This document shows, piece by piece, positions 46,230 to 58,459 of a stretch of DNA of 64,000 nt. Source of the stretch: Eucalyptus grandis (Eukaryota > Streptophyta > Magnoliopsida > Myrtales > Myrtaceae). The notes beneath the pieces were generated by a model that saw only the letters and a list, made by a program, of their open reading frames with translations, did not search any database and had not been told where the DNA came from. The translations under genes and the position numbers were made by a program. The number at the start of each line of letters is the position of its first letter. Position 1 is the first letter of the stretch. The stretch lies in NCBI RefSeq assembly GCF_016545825.1, contig NC_052618.1, forward strand, positions 18,985,561-19,049,560, written 5' to 3'.

Positions 46230-48290
46230 GAGGGTGAGAAAGGAGTCATGTCCGCTTGGGAATGCGCACGATCCGGAAATCCCCAATGGACTGGACTACT
46301 CCTTCGAGCTTCTTCGGATCTTCTCGCAGATGAGCTACCTCTTCTCTCTTGGCATTGGCTTGAAGTTGTAGAGAGAGGTCTTTGTATTTTTCTTCCAGAG
46401 ATCGAAGATGCTTGTCCAAAGATGCTTCAAGACTTGGATTTCACAATCCGAATATATATCTCAGTTACGCATTTTAAGAATATTCATGATACTACGAAGA
46501 TCTGCGTAATCATCCGTCCGTGTACCGGCATTGGCTTTCTCGGATGGTGTGTGTGCGTACGATGGCGCTTCCGAACGGTCTTGCAGATTTGGAATCGTCG
46601 TATCATCTTCTTCAGGCAATTGAGAGACCCGAGCTTTTCCGGGTCTTTTGGAGATTTTCTTTGATCTTCAAGCAGCATGAGGTGGAGACCTCTCTTGCTC
46701 GCTAACTCCCCCGTCTCTAGGACATCGAAAGGGGAAGAGTGATGATCAATCTCTTGATTTCCTTCTCTCCGCATTTACGCAGACTCGATCTTTTACTTCT
46801 TCTTTTTCTTCCTCAACTTCTTTCTCCTTCTCTCTCTCGTTCTTCTTCTTCTCTCGCTTCCGCACGTAACGTCTTGTTCTTGTCGGTGCTGGAATAGTGG
46901 GATCTTCATCATCTTCATCTTCATCCTCATCCTCCAGATAAGAATTCTTTTCCTCTTTTTCGAAGAAGCACTAAATGCCTTCTTTCCTTTTCCTTTTGAA
47001 GCAGATCGACTGGAGATTTCACTTTGAATTTCTCCATTGCCTTAGAAAGTTCTTGCAGACGCATCTTCATTAACATTTTCAACCCTACCACCATCTTATC
47101 ACACGGCCGAACACAAAAAGTATGTGGCAGTTCAATATTCAGATGTCTGAAGATCTTGGTCACTGCACCAGATAAGGCAATTGTCCTTTGTCTTTTGACA
47201 CGCTTACGTACATATGGAAAAGAATAGTGTGCGGGAGAGAGAACTTCCGTCCCGAGTTGATCGCATACATCAACTTTGCTTCGTAAAGAGACATTTAAGT
47301 CTTTGAAGTAGACTTAGGTCTTAGACAATTGATCACAATCTTGTGAAGCACAATGTTGATAGCGTTCATTCCGAATAGATAATTTTCTTATCTACATCCC
47401 TATCTTTGACAAGATCCAGAGTAGTTTGAGCAGGTGAGACTTTAATTGGGAGATAGCGTCCCCGTTCAACTCCAACTATGTCCGCCAACATATTCACATC
47501 TACCACATAGACTTTGTCTCGAACATCGAATGAAATTCTATTCGCATCCAAAAAGCTAAGATTTGAATAGAAATAAGCAAATCGGATGATCATACCCGTC
47601 TCGTAGAGTCGAGCGTAAAGTCTCAAGTTGAAGCAAATTCAACTTCTCTCTTAGGTTCAAGTTGATGGAATCCGGGAAGTCAAAATCGACACTTCTAGGT
47701 TGATTACCCCTCTTTTCAACAGATCGTAATACACTTTTTCTTGATCCTTGGATTTAAACAAATCCATCCGATTTCCTTTCGCCTTGCCGCCACACCCATT
47801 CTAGGTTCAAATTCAAGGAACATTTTGTCATCATCATTCGCGTCAATCGATTTTGTCCGGCATACGAGGATCTCTTGGAATGTTCGCAAGAGCTTCCTCT
47901 CGCTTTTCCTTTTGGGGCAATTCCCCATTCCTCCATTTTCTTCGTAAAAGATACTCATTCCCATAATTTTTGTCCTTAAGGAAGTCATCTATGTAGTTCA
48001 ATGGAGTACCCGTGCTTTTCAATGCACAATAAAGTTTATACAAAAAGGAAGGCTTTTGAACTCTTACTCGGGTCGGCATCCTCGATTATCTCTTCTTCCA
48101 GATTATGACTTTCACTTTGTGGGGCGGTGAGATGCTGAATGACGTGGAGGAGAGCGAATCGGACTTTGTCGCCGACCGATAAGTCTTCTTCCTCGGTGAG
48201 ATCGAAATGAGTCGGTCCCTTCTTCATTCTTTGTGGTCCCCGTTCGCGATTCTTGATGATTTCCTTGAAGACGACATCTTTCTTTGTCTA
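46230..48290 (-). other. Third (envelope-position) region of the SIRE-type element
   Basis: Between RNase H and the 3' LTR the minus strand holds a chain of frames that read as one broken protein: 48227-48036, 48079-47843, 47626-47366, 47163-46927 and 46774-46484. The piece FAYFYSNLSFLDANRISFDV...LADIVGVERGRYL resembles the plant-transposon-protein domain often found in plant retroelements. Lys/Glu-rich parts follow. No signal peptide or membrane segment is evident. SIRE-like elements are known for an extra frame at this position. A function as an envelope is not shown here. Confidence 0.65.
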
Positions 48291-48689
48291 TTGGAGGATT
48301 CCTTCACTTGCTTTCCCAAGAAAAATGACCACTTTCTCGACGATGAACAAAGAGTAGAAAAAGATAGAGAGAAGAGTGCTTTTTAGGGTTTTGAAGATTT
48401 GGGGAAAAATCGTATATATAACTTAGTTTTTGAAAAGGGAAGTTCAATCGGTGCAATGGAAAGTGAACGATTACTTCTTTTCAAAATCTATAACTGCCAA
48501 AATTATTAAACAAAAGATCGTACCTTTTCGACTAAATGACAATTAGTACCTTTTAGAAGAAATACAACTTACGCCTTTATCCACGAATGTCCGAGTCTCG
48601 GGACTTAGAGTCTAAGAGATCGTAGTCTTTAGAGTTGGTGAGTCTCTAGACTTTAACTTCTTCAAGCTTCAAAATGTTGAGTCTTGAGC

Positions 48690-51600
48690 GGATAAAGTCA
48701 AACCGATTCTTCTCCAAAGGCTTTGTGAATATGTCTCGCTAGTTGACTTTTTGAATCAACAAATTGGATCGAGATTTCTCCATTTTGAATATGATCTCTA
48801 ATAAAGTGATGTCGAATCTCAATATGCTTTGCTCTTGAATGAAGGATTGGATTTTTGGTGAGATTTATAGCACCGGTGTTGTCACATCCGATTTTCGTGC
48901 ATGAGTCTTCAATGCCAAAGTCTTGTAGCTGTTGTTTTATCCATAGAATTTGCGAACAGCAGCCTTCCAAGAGCTACATACTCGCTTCTGTTGTTGAAAG
49001 AGCTACAGTGCTTTGTTTCCTTGAAAACCAAGACACCGTTCGTTTCCAAGTAGTTGACAAGTTCCGTAAGTGCTCTTTCTATCGATTCTCGCAACCGGCC
49101 GATCCGCATCCGAGTATCCTAGAAGATTAAAGTCTCCCTTCTTTGGATACCAAAGACCGATGCTTGAAGATGAAGCAACGTATTTGATAATTCGTTTCAC
49201 GGCACCGAGATGTGATTCTCTAGGATCCGATTGAAACCTAGCACGATACAAACACCGAACAAAATATCGTGTCTAGAAGTAAGATAAAGAAGTGAACCGA
49301 TCATGCTTCGTACAGCTTTTGATCTATTTTCTTCCCTTCTTCATCCTTGTCTATCTTCTCGAGAACATGACATTGGTATGTCGATCTTTTTGCATTTTTC
49401 CAATCCAAACCTTTTGACAAGATCATTCGCATATTTTTCTTGATGGATGAAAGTTCCTTCCTTCATTTGTTTCACTTGGAGTCCAAGAAAGAATGTTAAT
49501 TCTCCCATCATACTCATTTCAAATTCATCCCGCATAGACTTAGAAAATTTCTTGCAAAGACTTTCATTAGAAGATCCAAAATAATGTCATCAACATATAT
49601 TTGAACAAGTAAAAAGTTTTTGTTTTCCTTTTTGATAAACAAAGTAGTATCTACTTTACCTTTGACAAAACCATTTTGTAATAAAAACTTACTTAATCTG
49701 TCGTACCAAGCTCGAGGTGCTTGCTTTAGACCATACAGAGCCTTTTCGCCCAAGACCGAGTCCTGGGCTTCTTTGGGTCTTCAAATCCAAAGGTTGTTCC
49801 ACATAAACTTCCTCATGGATAAATCCATTTAGGAAAGCACTTTTGACGTCCATTTGGAATAACCTGAAATTTTTGTAACAAGCAAACGCAAGTAATAGAC
49901 GAATAGCTTCTAACCTTGCAACGGGTGCGTAAGTCTCGTCATAGTCTATTCCTTCTTCTTGCGTATACCCTTTGGCCACGAGCCTTGCTTTGTTTCGTAC
50001 GACTTTTCCTTTTTCGTTCATTTTGTTCCCGAATACCCATTTGGTTCCAATAATGTTTTACCTTTTGGTTTAGATGTCAATTCCTGACATCATTGATGTT
50101 GAACTGTCTAAGCTCTTCTTGCATAGCTTCGATCCAGCTTTCATCGATAAAGCTTCTTCTATGCTTTTTGGTTCAATTTCAGAGATGAGAGCCACAAAGA
50201 CTAGATTCTTCATGCCTTTTTGATCTGGGGTGCGGATTCCTTCATTAAGTTCGCCAATAATAAGATCTTTGGGATGACTGGATTTGTGTTTCCAAGCTAC
50301 TGTGTTGATGATCTCTTTCTTTATTTGATTCTCCATGATCGTCTTGATGATGGACTTCCAGTAATCCGAGATGCTTCTTGAGATGTAGACATTTGAAGAT
50401 CTAGAGCGGATTCAGTCTCATCGTACCGAGTCCGGGCCGGATTCATCTTGCACCGAGTCTTGGAATTTGACATTCATTGATTCTTCCACAGATCGGCTTT
50501 TTTTGTTGTAGACTCGTAGGCTTTGCTTGATGTAGAATATCCAAGGAAGATGCCTTCATCCGATCTTTCTTCAAACTTACCAACTCGATCATTTGCATTT
50601 TTCAAAATAAAGCATTTGCAACCGAACACATGAAAGTATGAAACAATAGGCTTCTTACCTTTGAACAATTCATAGGGGTTTTATCAAGAATAGGTCTTAA
50701 AAGACTCTATTTATAATATAGCAAGCAGTTGAAACAGCTTCAGCCCAAAATCGTGAAGAAATTTTACTTTCAATTAAAAGTGTTCTAGCCATTTCTTGAA
50801 GAGATCTATTCTTTCTTTCCACAACTCCATTTTGCTCGGGAGTATACGGAGAGGAGAACATGTGATTAACACCGCATTTATCACGTAATCTCGTAAAATC
50901 TTGATTTTCAAATTCACTTCCATGATCTCGTTCTTATACTAGAAATAGCACATCCTTTTTCATTTTGAACCTTTTTAGCAAACTTTTCAAAGTACGAAAA
51001 GGTTTCGATTTGTTTGCTAGAAAATATACCTGTGTAAAACGAGAGTAATCATCTACAATTACTAGACAATATTTCTTACCTCCAATGCTCGGGTTCTTGT
51101 TGGTCCGAAGAGATCCATATGAAGCAACCGTATTACATGATTAGTAGATACATGATTTATTTGTTTAAATGAATTTTTACCTGCTTTCCTTAATGCATGG
51201 AGTACATAAGTCGACTTTTGGTATGGCGTTTAGGTAGACTCTAACAAGCTGCTTTGAAGAGATTTTGGCTAATTGCTTCTTGTTGATATGGCCAAGCTTT
51301 CTATGCCATAGAATTGCTTCATCTTGAATTGAAATTAAGCATTGTTCTTCATTTGGCTTTACATCAAGGAGGTAGATGTTTCCATGCCTTCGACCCATGA
51401 AAGATCGAGTCGAATCTTTGCTAATTCCAGAACAAATGCCTTCTTGAAAGAAGATCTTGTAACCAGTATCACACAATTGGCTAATGCTGAGTAGATTGTA
51501 GTTGAGTCCTTCCACTAGAGAGACATTGCTTATTGTGAGATTTCCAATTTTCGCAATCCGAATCCCACAATACTTCCTTTGCTATTTCCTCCGAATGAAA

Positions 51601-52000
51601 CTTTTCCACCATTCACTTTAATAAGCTTTATGAAACACTCGAGTCTCCTGTCATGTGTCTTGAGCATCCGCTGTCAAGATACCACTTTACCTTCTTTTTG
51701 ACAGAGACCGCATTCAAAAAAAGAGTCTCAAGCTTTCTTTGGTACCCAAATTTTCTTGGGTCCTTTCATGTTAGTAGGATAAGCATTATTAGGCCATACT
51801 CTCTTCACAAGCTTCCAAACCATAGGACACTCTTTTTCAAAATGATCCCGACTGTTACACTTAGAACACCTTAAAGCATTTCGACCTACGTGCTTTACAA
51901 AAACTCTTTTGAAATGATTTTTATAAGCCTCTTTCGATGGTCTTTTCTTAATTCTTTCTTTTACTTTCTCGGAAAATCAATCAAAGGGATTGTTTCTTCT
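48690..52000 (-). other. Pol region of the SIRE-type element (gag-pre-integrase, integrase, RT, RNase H)
   Basis: In minus-strand order: a zinc-knuckle of the form C-X2-C-X4-H-X4-C (about 51869-51826, at the Gag/Pol boundary), a GAG-pre-integrase motif (LWHRKLGHINKKQL, about 51300), integrase with VVERK (about 50820) and its C-terminal part (FGCKCFILKN). Then reverse transcriptase with [17 protein letters not shown] and YVDDIIL (about 50020-49350), and RNase H with TKNPILHSRAKHIEIRHHF (about 48840). Frame breaks occur about every 100-300 bp. Confidence 0.85.
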
Positions 52001-53460
52001 GTCATACCTAGACCCGACTTATTAAAGTAAGGTCTTTGGATTGAAAGAACTTTTTCAAGTTTTTCGGACCCTATTGAAAATTTCTTTGAAATATTTGATA
52101 AATCAGTTTTTAAGAAAGCATTTTCTTTTGAAAGATTGTCTTCACTCTCTTTAAGAGTAGAAACATTCAAGTCTAAATTTTTTACCTTTTCTTCTAAAAT
52201 GATTTCCTTTTTGTTTTAAAACTGAGTTTTCCTTTTTAAGTTCGGAAATCCTTTTAAGAGAAGTCTTAAGACTAAAACATAACTCATTAATATATTTAGA
52301 GACTTTGACAGGGATTTTATAATTGCTTACCTCAAATTCACTGTCCGAGTCCGATCCGTAGTCTCGAGTCCGATTGCGCCATTAGACACAGTTGGCATAT
52401 TCCTCATCACTCTCTTCACACTCGTATCGCTCCGTGTTTCGGCTTTAAGAGCTTTTCGAAATTTCTCAGCTTTTCCTCTTTTCTTTTCAGAAGAGGACAA
52501 GGTTGGGTCCGATGTGTCCCTTCTTTTTACATTCGAAGCAAACTACTTCTTTGTTTGGTTCCTCATCATCACAGACTTGGTCTGCTGTCTCGAGAACTTT
52601 GTTTCTTTGGGATAAACCTTCTGCCTTTTCTATTCAGTTTTCTGAATCTTCTTATCATGAGGGCGAGCTCCTCATCATTCATATCATCTTCAGAATCTGC
52701 ATCATCGAATCATCATTTGATTTCAAAGTGCAATAGATTTCTTACCTCTTGGATCTTCGTCTTCATTAATTCGTTCCACTTCGTAAGACCGAAGAGTTCC
52801 AATCGCCCGTCTACGATAATGGCATGATTCTTTGCGTCTCTCTTATTGAAGTCTTTATATGATTCCAATCCTTGAGAGTCCACGTAGAAGCTTGTTCACC
52901 TTCATGGGATCAGAAATTTTTTGTCCTTGGTTCTCAAGACCATTGACAATATCGTAAAACGACTAAACATGTCGGCTTATAGATTCTCCTGGTTTCATTT
53001 TGAAGGATTCATATTGACCAAGAAGAATGTTAATTCCGGGTCTCCTTCACTCGACCGTTCCTTCATAAGTGATATGTAACCTGTCCTGCACTTCTTTTGC
53101 TGTGACACAAGAAGATATTCTGTTATATTCAGTTGGTGACAAAGCACAATATAAAGAATAAATTGCTTTAGCATCAAGTGCTTGTCTCTTGTTTATTTCT
53201 TCTTGAGACATTCCGCTGGTTTCAACGGTTTCTTTTCCTCTTTCAGTGTTTGATGCAGCAGCAATAGTGATTCCTTTTTCCACTACGTCCCATTCCGAGG
53301 ATCCTTTGATCGTAGGAAAGCTTTCATCTTGTTCTTCCGGATGTTGTAATCCTTTCCATCGAAGTAGGGAGGTCTGGGTATTGCTTTGCCCCTCCATCGC
53401 CCAAAGTGCTAGCATACTAGCCATGGATCTTTTACTCAAGTAAAACACTTCAAACAAAGT
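52001..53460 (-). other. Gag region of the SIRE-type element
   Basis: The frame at 53529-53047 contains MEGQSNTQ and then EWDVVEKGITIAA and MSQEEINKRQALDAKAIYSL, characteristic of SIRE-type Gag. A segment of about 29 residues between them is read in the wrong frame, so two compensating indels are present. Coiled-coil-like Lys/Glu/Ser-rich sequence follows towards 52000. Confidence 0.8.
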
Positions 53461-53483
53461 AAGAACACAGGCTCGATACCAAT

Positions 53484-54408
53484 TGAGATAGCTAGTACGA
53501 GTACCTAGAGGGGGTGAATAGGTATACACAAAAATTTCTCGATGTTTGCACGATACTTAAACAATTAGAGACTTTGCAACAGTTGAAAATTCAATCGCAA
53601 GACCGAGTAAGGGAAAGAGAGAATTGAACACTCGTTTATAGTGGTTCGGCTTGATTCAAGCCTACGTCCACTTTTTTCGCACCGACACCGATTGGCTGGA
53701 TTCCACTATGATCAAAGAGTTGTTACGTTGTTGATCTTCCTTGATTTCTAGGTGTAGATGATCTACCACACTTGCTCAAGGCGTCACCAAGTATAAACAC
53801 TCTCAAGTATACAATTTCGCTCGCCTCAACTAACAATCAAAGGATCTTCGTACTCTGGAATTTTTCTATCGATCACACACTTAAAACAACTAGAACGTCT
53901 TCCTTTATACTCCTTCATGCCATCATAGCCGTTGGCACTTACCAAAGGAATTCCTCCAATCTACCCGTTGGACGGAATCAATCAAGAAGATCATCCGAGC
54001 TATATAAGGAATTGATGATAGCCCATCAATCCCGTTCGCCCATACAATCGGATCTCGGTTTCCAAGAATAGAATAATCCAAGATTATTTCGTCGACCATC
54101 GGATCTTCAATCGTTCTTAGATAAGATATAAAGAATCCGAAATGATTATCCAACCAAAGAATCTATCCAGAGGATAGGATCAAATCCTCAATCATAAACC
54201 TCGACTTTGGATTTCCTTCAACACCGGATTAGAAAGACTGTCAGTGAGAATAACTTTGAGTCTTGAGTCTTGAGTCTTGAGTCTTGAGTCTTGAGATAAC
54301 AGAGTCTTGAGACTATAAAATCTTGAGACTTTAACTATCGATATCCAGACTTAGACCGATAGAAATGTTTTGTCAGCTTCAAAATATTCTGGAAAGATTT
54401 CTCCAACA
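53484..54408 (-). repeat. 5' LTR of the SIRE-type element
   Basis: Begins (minus strand) TGTTGGAGAAATC at 54408 and ends TATCTCA at 53484, directly before the primer-binding site. It contains five GAGTCTT units near 54256-54290. It differs from the 3' LTR mainly by short indels. Confidence 0.92.
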
Positions 54409-55303
54409 GTTCCACCAATCAAAATATAACTTTAATTTCCACAACCAAGACTCAATTGATGGTGGAATTTTCCTTATTGCTTGGTCCTCCGAATTTGCAG
54501 CCCTTTGCACTAAATTCCACCTTAAGAATTTACAATTTGATGGCCTCACGTACCAATGGTAAGGCCTAAAATAATCCATTGTATTTCCCTTCACCCATCA
54601 TTCCACATTGAAGGTCAGAAACCCACTTAAAAGTGGTCTTTCAATTTTCTCAACTTGAATTGCTGAATTTTGAATTTTCTGCCAAAAATTCAAGTTCGTC
54701 GAAAAATCTTTAGAGGATGAGTCGACGTTCCTAAAATAAATCGTGACATAACAAAACTTTCAATTTCTAAAATCGGGTTAAATTACGTGGTTAATTTCAA
54801 CTTGGCGCGATTTTAGCGTGACCTAGCCTATCGGGTAGCTTTGAGGAAATTTTACGGTGCAATTGACCTGTGATCAATTATTTTCTAGCCACATTGTGCA
54901 TCTTTGACTCATTGGTGACTCTCGATTGTCGTAAAAATCTCGAGATTTCAAATACGGGCACATGCTACAAAAATGATAGAAAACTCGGTCTAGTGTTGTT
55001 CGACGAGAATTTTGCAATTAGATTGAATCATCCACACACTAATCAAATATCTCTATTGAATCGACTTATCTCCGGTCTCTGATCGATTTTGATAGTGTCG
55101 TATTGACCCTTGCAGATTAGCACGGTTGAGCGGTCGAATTCTAGTCGAATTCTCAAGTCTATTGCGTTTAGATTCCTTAACGGCTTTACTTGATAGACTA
55201 GTTATCCTGTCAGTAATCAGCTTGGGGAAAAATACTATAGGTGTGTTGATGAAAAGCTTAACTCATTCAATCGAAAATATAATAAGAAAATCAGGATGTC
55301 ACA

Positions 55304-55510
55304 AGAATTGTCCTAAACATACGCTGAAAAAGCCTCTGTAGTTTTGATGCTTGGGGTCAAGGGCGCATTGTCTCAACTTAAACATGTAAGTTTTGTCTTT
55401 GAGGAGATCATACGAGAAGCAAGTTCTCTGAGTTGCGGCGAGTACTCGATATTTATAGCCAATGAAGTGGTCATTTTAGGTGAAAATCTAAACAGACAAA
55501 TTTGCTAGCT
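55304..55510 (+). pseudogene. S-receptor kinase pseudogene, right part (C-terminal tail)
   Basis: After the AGAAT repeat the sequence continues the kinase remnant with ...SVVLMLGVKGALSQLKH, the counterpart of [17 protein letters not shown], and SSLSCGEYSIF for [12 protein letters not shown]. It matches 2316-2520 more closely than the intact kinase and is followed by the same 3' sequence (2520-2770 against 55510-55770). It and the fragment at 42075-42212 are one locus split by element B. Confidence 0.8.
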
Positions 55511-55773
55511 CATACTGAGCAACCATCATGATTTATAGGACTACAAACTTATGGTGTTTAGTCAGACATTATGAAGTTAATTACTTCCATTTATATGTCT
55601 AGAAGATACATCACAGAAAGGACCAGCTTACATACGTTAGTGCTAGACAGTTCCTGCACCTTGAATCACATAATATTAAAATGTTCCAACGGTTGCAATC
55701 CAAAGAGTCCAAACAATCTAGAAGCATAACACAGTCACACATCCATTATTATAACAATTGAGGCTGCACGAAA

Positions 55774-56440
55774 TCATATCTTTACCCAATCCAAGCCCGA
55801 TTTCCCATCGAGAACGCTGCTCTGTTGAAGTCAGGTAGTCCTTGTATTCCATCCCAATGCATACAGCTCGGTTGCTCTCACCATCCACCAGCTGCTCCGC
55901 TAGTGTGATGACAGTGTCAGGCGATGGTCCTTTAGATAGAACAATCGATTTCCGTGTAGCCTTGTTGTTCACGACAGCTCAATGCAGAACACTCTTGTAT
56001 TTCCCATTGCTCATAATCTTGCTTAGTTGATTAGTGTCAAAGGAAAAAAAAAAAAAGAGTTCCAATAAGCATTATCGGTTCAATGGGGAAAATGGCAGTT
56101 TATCACAAAGATCCGTATTGACTTTTTAACTGATTATTATCCAGTGAAAGAAACATAGAAAAGAGTGTGTTTTATCAAATTTATAGGACAACTATATGAA
56201 CTATGGTCTTAATTATATAACAATGTCCCCTCCTCGTACATTGTATGTGCATGAATAAACAAAGGCACGCAGTACACACCAAGAATTAAAACAAATCCGA
56301 CCTCTCTTGCAAGACAAGGAGGGAGATTAGAAAGATGGAACATGAATTTCTATGTATGTACCTCTAATGATCACCGGTGTTGACCAAAAAGGCGTTCGGA
56401 ATGGGATCGATTTTGAGCCACTTCTCGCCGTGGTGCACTT
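55774..56440 (-). pseudogene. 2OG/Fe(II) dioxygenase pseudogene, exon 4 and part of exon 3
   Basis: Exon 4 (56017-55774) reads IMSNGKYKSVLH, then a stop where the first copy has Arg (CGA to TGA, plus-strand 55979-55981), then AVVNNKATRKSIVLSKGPSP. It otherwise matches the exon at 3023-2778. The exon 3 remnant (56440-56362) reads KVHHGEKWLKIDPIPNAFLV, then NTGD and a stop before the donor. Exon 3 is cut at 56440 by the 5' LTR of a Copia element. The catalytic HSD and all upstream exons are not present in the window; they may lie beyond 64000. Confidence 0.88.
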
Positions 56441-56665
56441 TGTTGAAGATACGCAAGAATATTTACAAGAATCATTAAGATATTATTGGATAAGTCAAGA
56501 TCAATTAATATCATATCTGATTTTGTATATCATATTGTTGCCTTTTCTCTACATACAACTTTTACTATAATACACACTCTGTACATTGTGTTTAGAGATA
56601 TAGAAATACAAAAGAAAAATTCCCCTTCGCTTTCTTTCTTTTCCGTTTTCTTGCATCTTCTTTCA
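56441..56665 (+). repeat. 5' LTR of the Copia element
   Basis: TG...CA ends; it lies directly before the primer-binding site. It begins immediately after dioxygenase exon 3 sequence (GTGCACTT). The matching target duplication cannot be checked because the right end is outside the window. Confidence 0.85.
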
Positions 56666-56877
56666 TGGTATCAGAGCGGGTTGCGCATTTGTAATCCGTC
56701 TCTTCCACTTTGCTTCTTCTCTTCTGGTTTTCCGATTGCCTGCCGGAAGAATCAAGCTAACCTACAAAAAGGCATTAGCACTCCGGTGTAGGAATCAACA
56801 CCTTGAAGAGATCATATTAAAACAGAAAAAGGAAAAAGAAAAAAGGGGAGCTTGCTATATCATCATGGCCGACTATC

Positions 56878-58390
56878 AAGCTCATTTACATGTGGATACA
56901 GTGACCTCAGAAGCACAAGATCTTGTGCAAAACATCACAGGTCAAACTGATCAGCCCACAATGGGGCAGTTTTTTCATGGCAACCCAATATGGGACAGAC
57001 CTCTTCGAGGGCTTCCTACCAGTGGGTACCGATGCCTATATATTATGGGCCAAACACAAATATGCCATTTTATGGAGGCCAGATTCAAGACGGCCCACCA
57101 GCCGCAAGCGAGGCGAGCCATTCAGAAACAATTGGGTCTTCTAATGTGGGCGAAAACCTTAATGGGTCAAGTGATTCGAATGCGGGAACTCGAGGTAGTT
57201 TCAATCCGGTCAGCAAGCAAATCCCTACCCGGGATTTCAACCCGATTTCCTGCCGATCTCCTTGGCAGCCGCCATGGGTCACCTAGAACCCGGTGACGCA
57301 ATGTATGTCTCCAATTCCGACAAGCCGGAGTTGCGGCTCATCAGCCACCCTCTCACAGGACTTGAAAATTACTTGAGCTGGGCATGGGAGTTTCGGTGAG
57401 CCCTCATCACAAAGGATAAAGAAGGCTTTATCAACGGAACTATTATGATTCCGATCGACGAGAAAATGGGGCGTCAGTGGAAAAAAGGCAGCCAATTGGT
57501 GAGAACGTGGATAGGCAATTGTATCAGTCTAGAAATCGCAGCAGGTTTACCTCCCACAGAAGATTCAAAAAAAAATTGGGAGAATATTAGAGAGATGTAC
57601 AAGAAACTCGATCGACAAAGATTTTTTCGTTACACTAAGCCCTCAAAGAATGAAGCAGGGAAACAATTCAGTAATGACATGCTTCAACAAGCTTTTAGCT
57701 CTCTAGAATGAGCTGGAAGTGGCTTAAGAGAGACTCAAAGGACCGGAGGCGACCCTCCAACAATACAGGGTAATGAAAGACCGAGAGAAAGCCACTCATT
57801 TTTTGTTGATTCTCAATGAATCTTACCTCCACTTCAAATCGCAAATTCTGGCCATGGAACCAGCTCCTCTCCTTGGCTGAATTTTTCAACTTGCGGTGCA
57901 AGAGGAAAACCAGCAACTCACCACGACCGACGGTAAAACCTCTAAAACCCTAGCATTGGCAGCAAGAATCGAGAAGGGGTAGAAAACCCTAGCCAAAGGG
58001 AGAGAATCAATGTTGCTAGGGTTCGGGGAGCCAAAGGGGGCGCTAGGGTTCGTGGAGCTGAAGGGGCCTTTTAAAGGCTTTATGATGGACAGTCAAGATC
58101 AAGCCCAGTGATCTGACGGTCCGAAAGGTGCATGGTACCCTACTGATCTCGATGGTGGAGATGCTCTTGGATCAAAGGCATCCAACAGTCCTAATTTCCC
58201 GAGAACTTATGGGTTGAATTTTAAAAATAAAAGGAATTTATTTTGTGATTTTTGCAAACGGCCCCACCACACAATTGAAAATTATTGGAAACTACATGGC
58301 AGACCTAAAAGGAAGGGAAAGGAAATTTCAGCGGCAGCTTACCAACTTACAACATCGGTAGATATAAATCAACCCATCACACATGGAGAG
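56878..58390 (+). other. Gag region of the Copia element
   Basis: Frames at 56878-57290, 57300-57716 and 58214-58396 cover the variable N-terminus, the Gag core (SHPLTGLENYLSWAWEF... KDKEGFINGTIMIP... NWENIREMYKKLDRQRFF) and the zinc knuckle. An in-frame stop follows ...WEFR near 57399. The knuckle reads CDFCKRPHHTIENYW: the fourth ligand, normally Cys, is Tyr (58283-58285). Confidence 0.8.
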
Positions 58391-58459
58391 TATTAGCAAT
58401 TGATGCAGGCTTTACAAAAATTAGAGGTTCCTAAAAGGTGAAGCAGCTTTACAGGTATT

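Larger units (their letters stand above)
44987..54408 (-). mobile_element. Complete SIRE-type Ty1/Copia retrotransposon (9.4 kb)
   Basis: Two LTRs of 911 and 925 bp (44987-45897 and 53484-54408) are nearly identical. Minus-strand ends are TGTTGGAGAAATC and TACTAGCTATCTCA, with the outermost base changed in the left copy. A 5-bp repeat GTTCC flanks the element (44982-44986 and 54409-54413). The primer-binding site TTGGTATCGAGCC lies at 53482-53470, and a polypurine tract (AAAAAGGGGAGAT) lies just inside the other LTR. Gag, Pol and a third region follow in Copia order. The long size, ~0.9-kb LTRs and extra region after RNase H fit the SIRE/Maximus lineage. Coding parts carry many frame breaks, although the LTR pair suggests a young insertion. 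Confidence 0.92.
42213..55303 (+). mobile_element. Long LTR-like element B, split by a nested SIRE-type Copia element
   Basis: The ends are TGTCACGCCCCGAACCTCG and AATCAGGATGTCACA, with the flanking 5-bp repeat AGAAT (42208-42212 and 55304-55308). Terminal parts align with element A in the same orientation. Without the 9.4-kb insert and its 5-bp repeat it would be about 3.66 kb. It has no gag or pol of its own. It inserted in exon 6 of a kinase pseudogene. The interior is AT-rich at 43600-44160, then GC- and purine-rich to 44900, the same general order as in element A. Confidence 0.85.
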
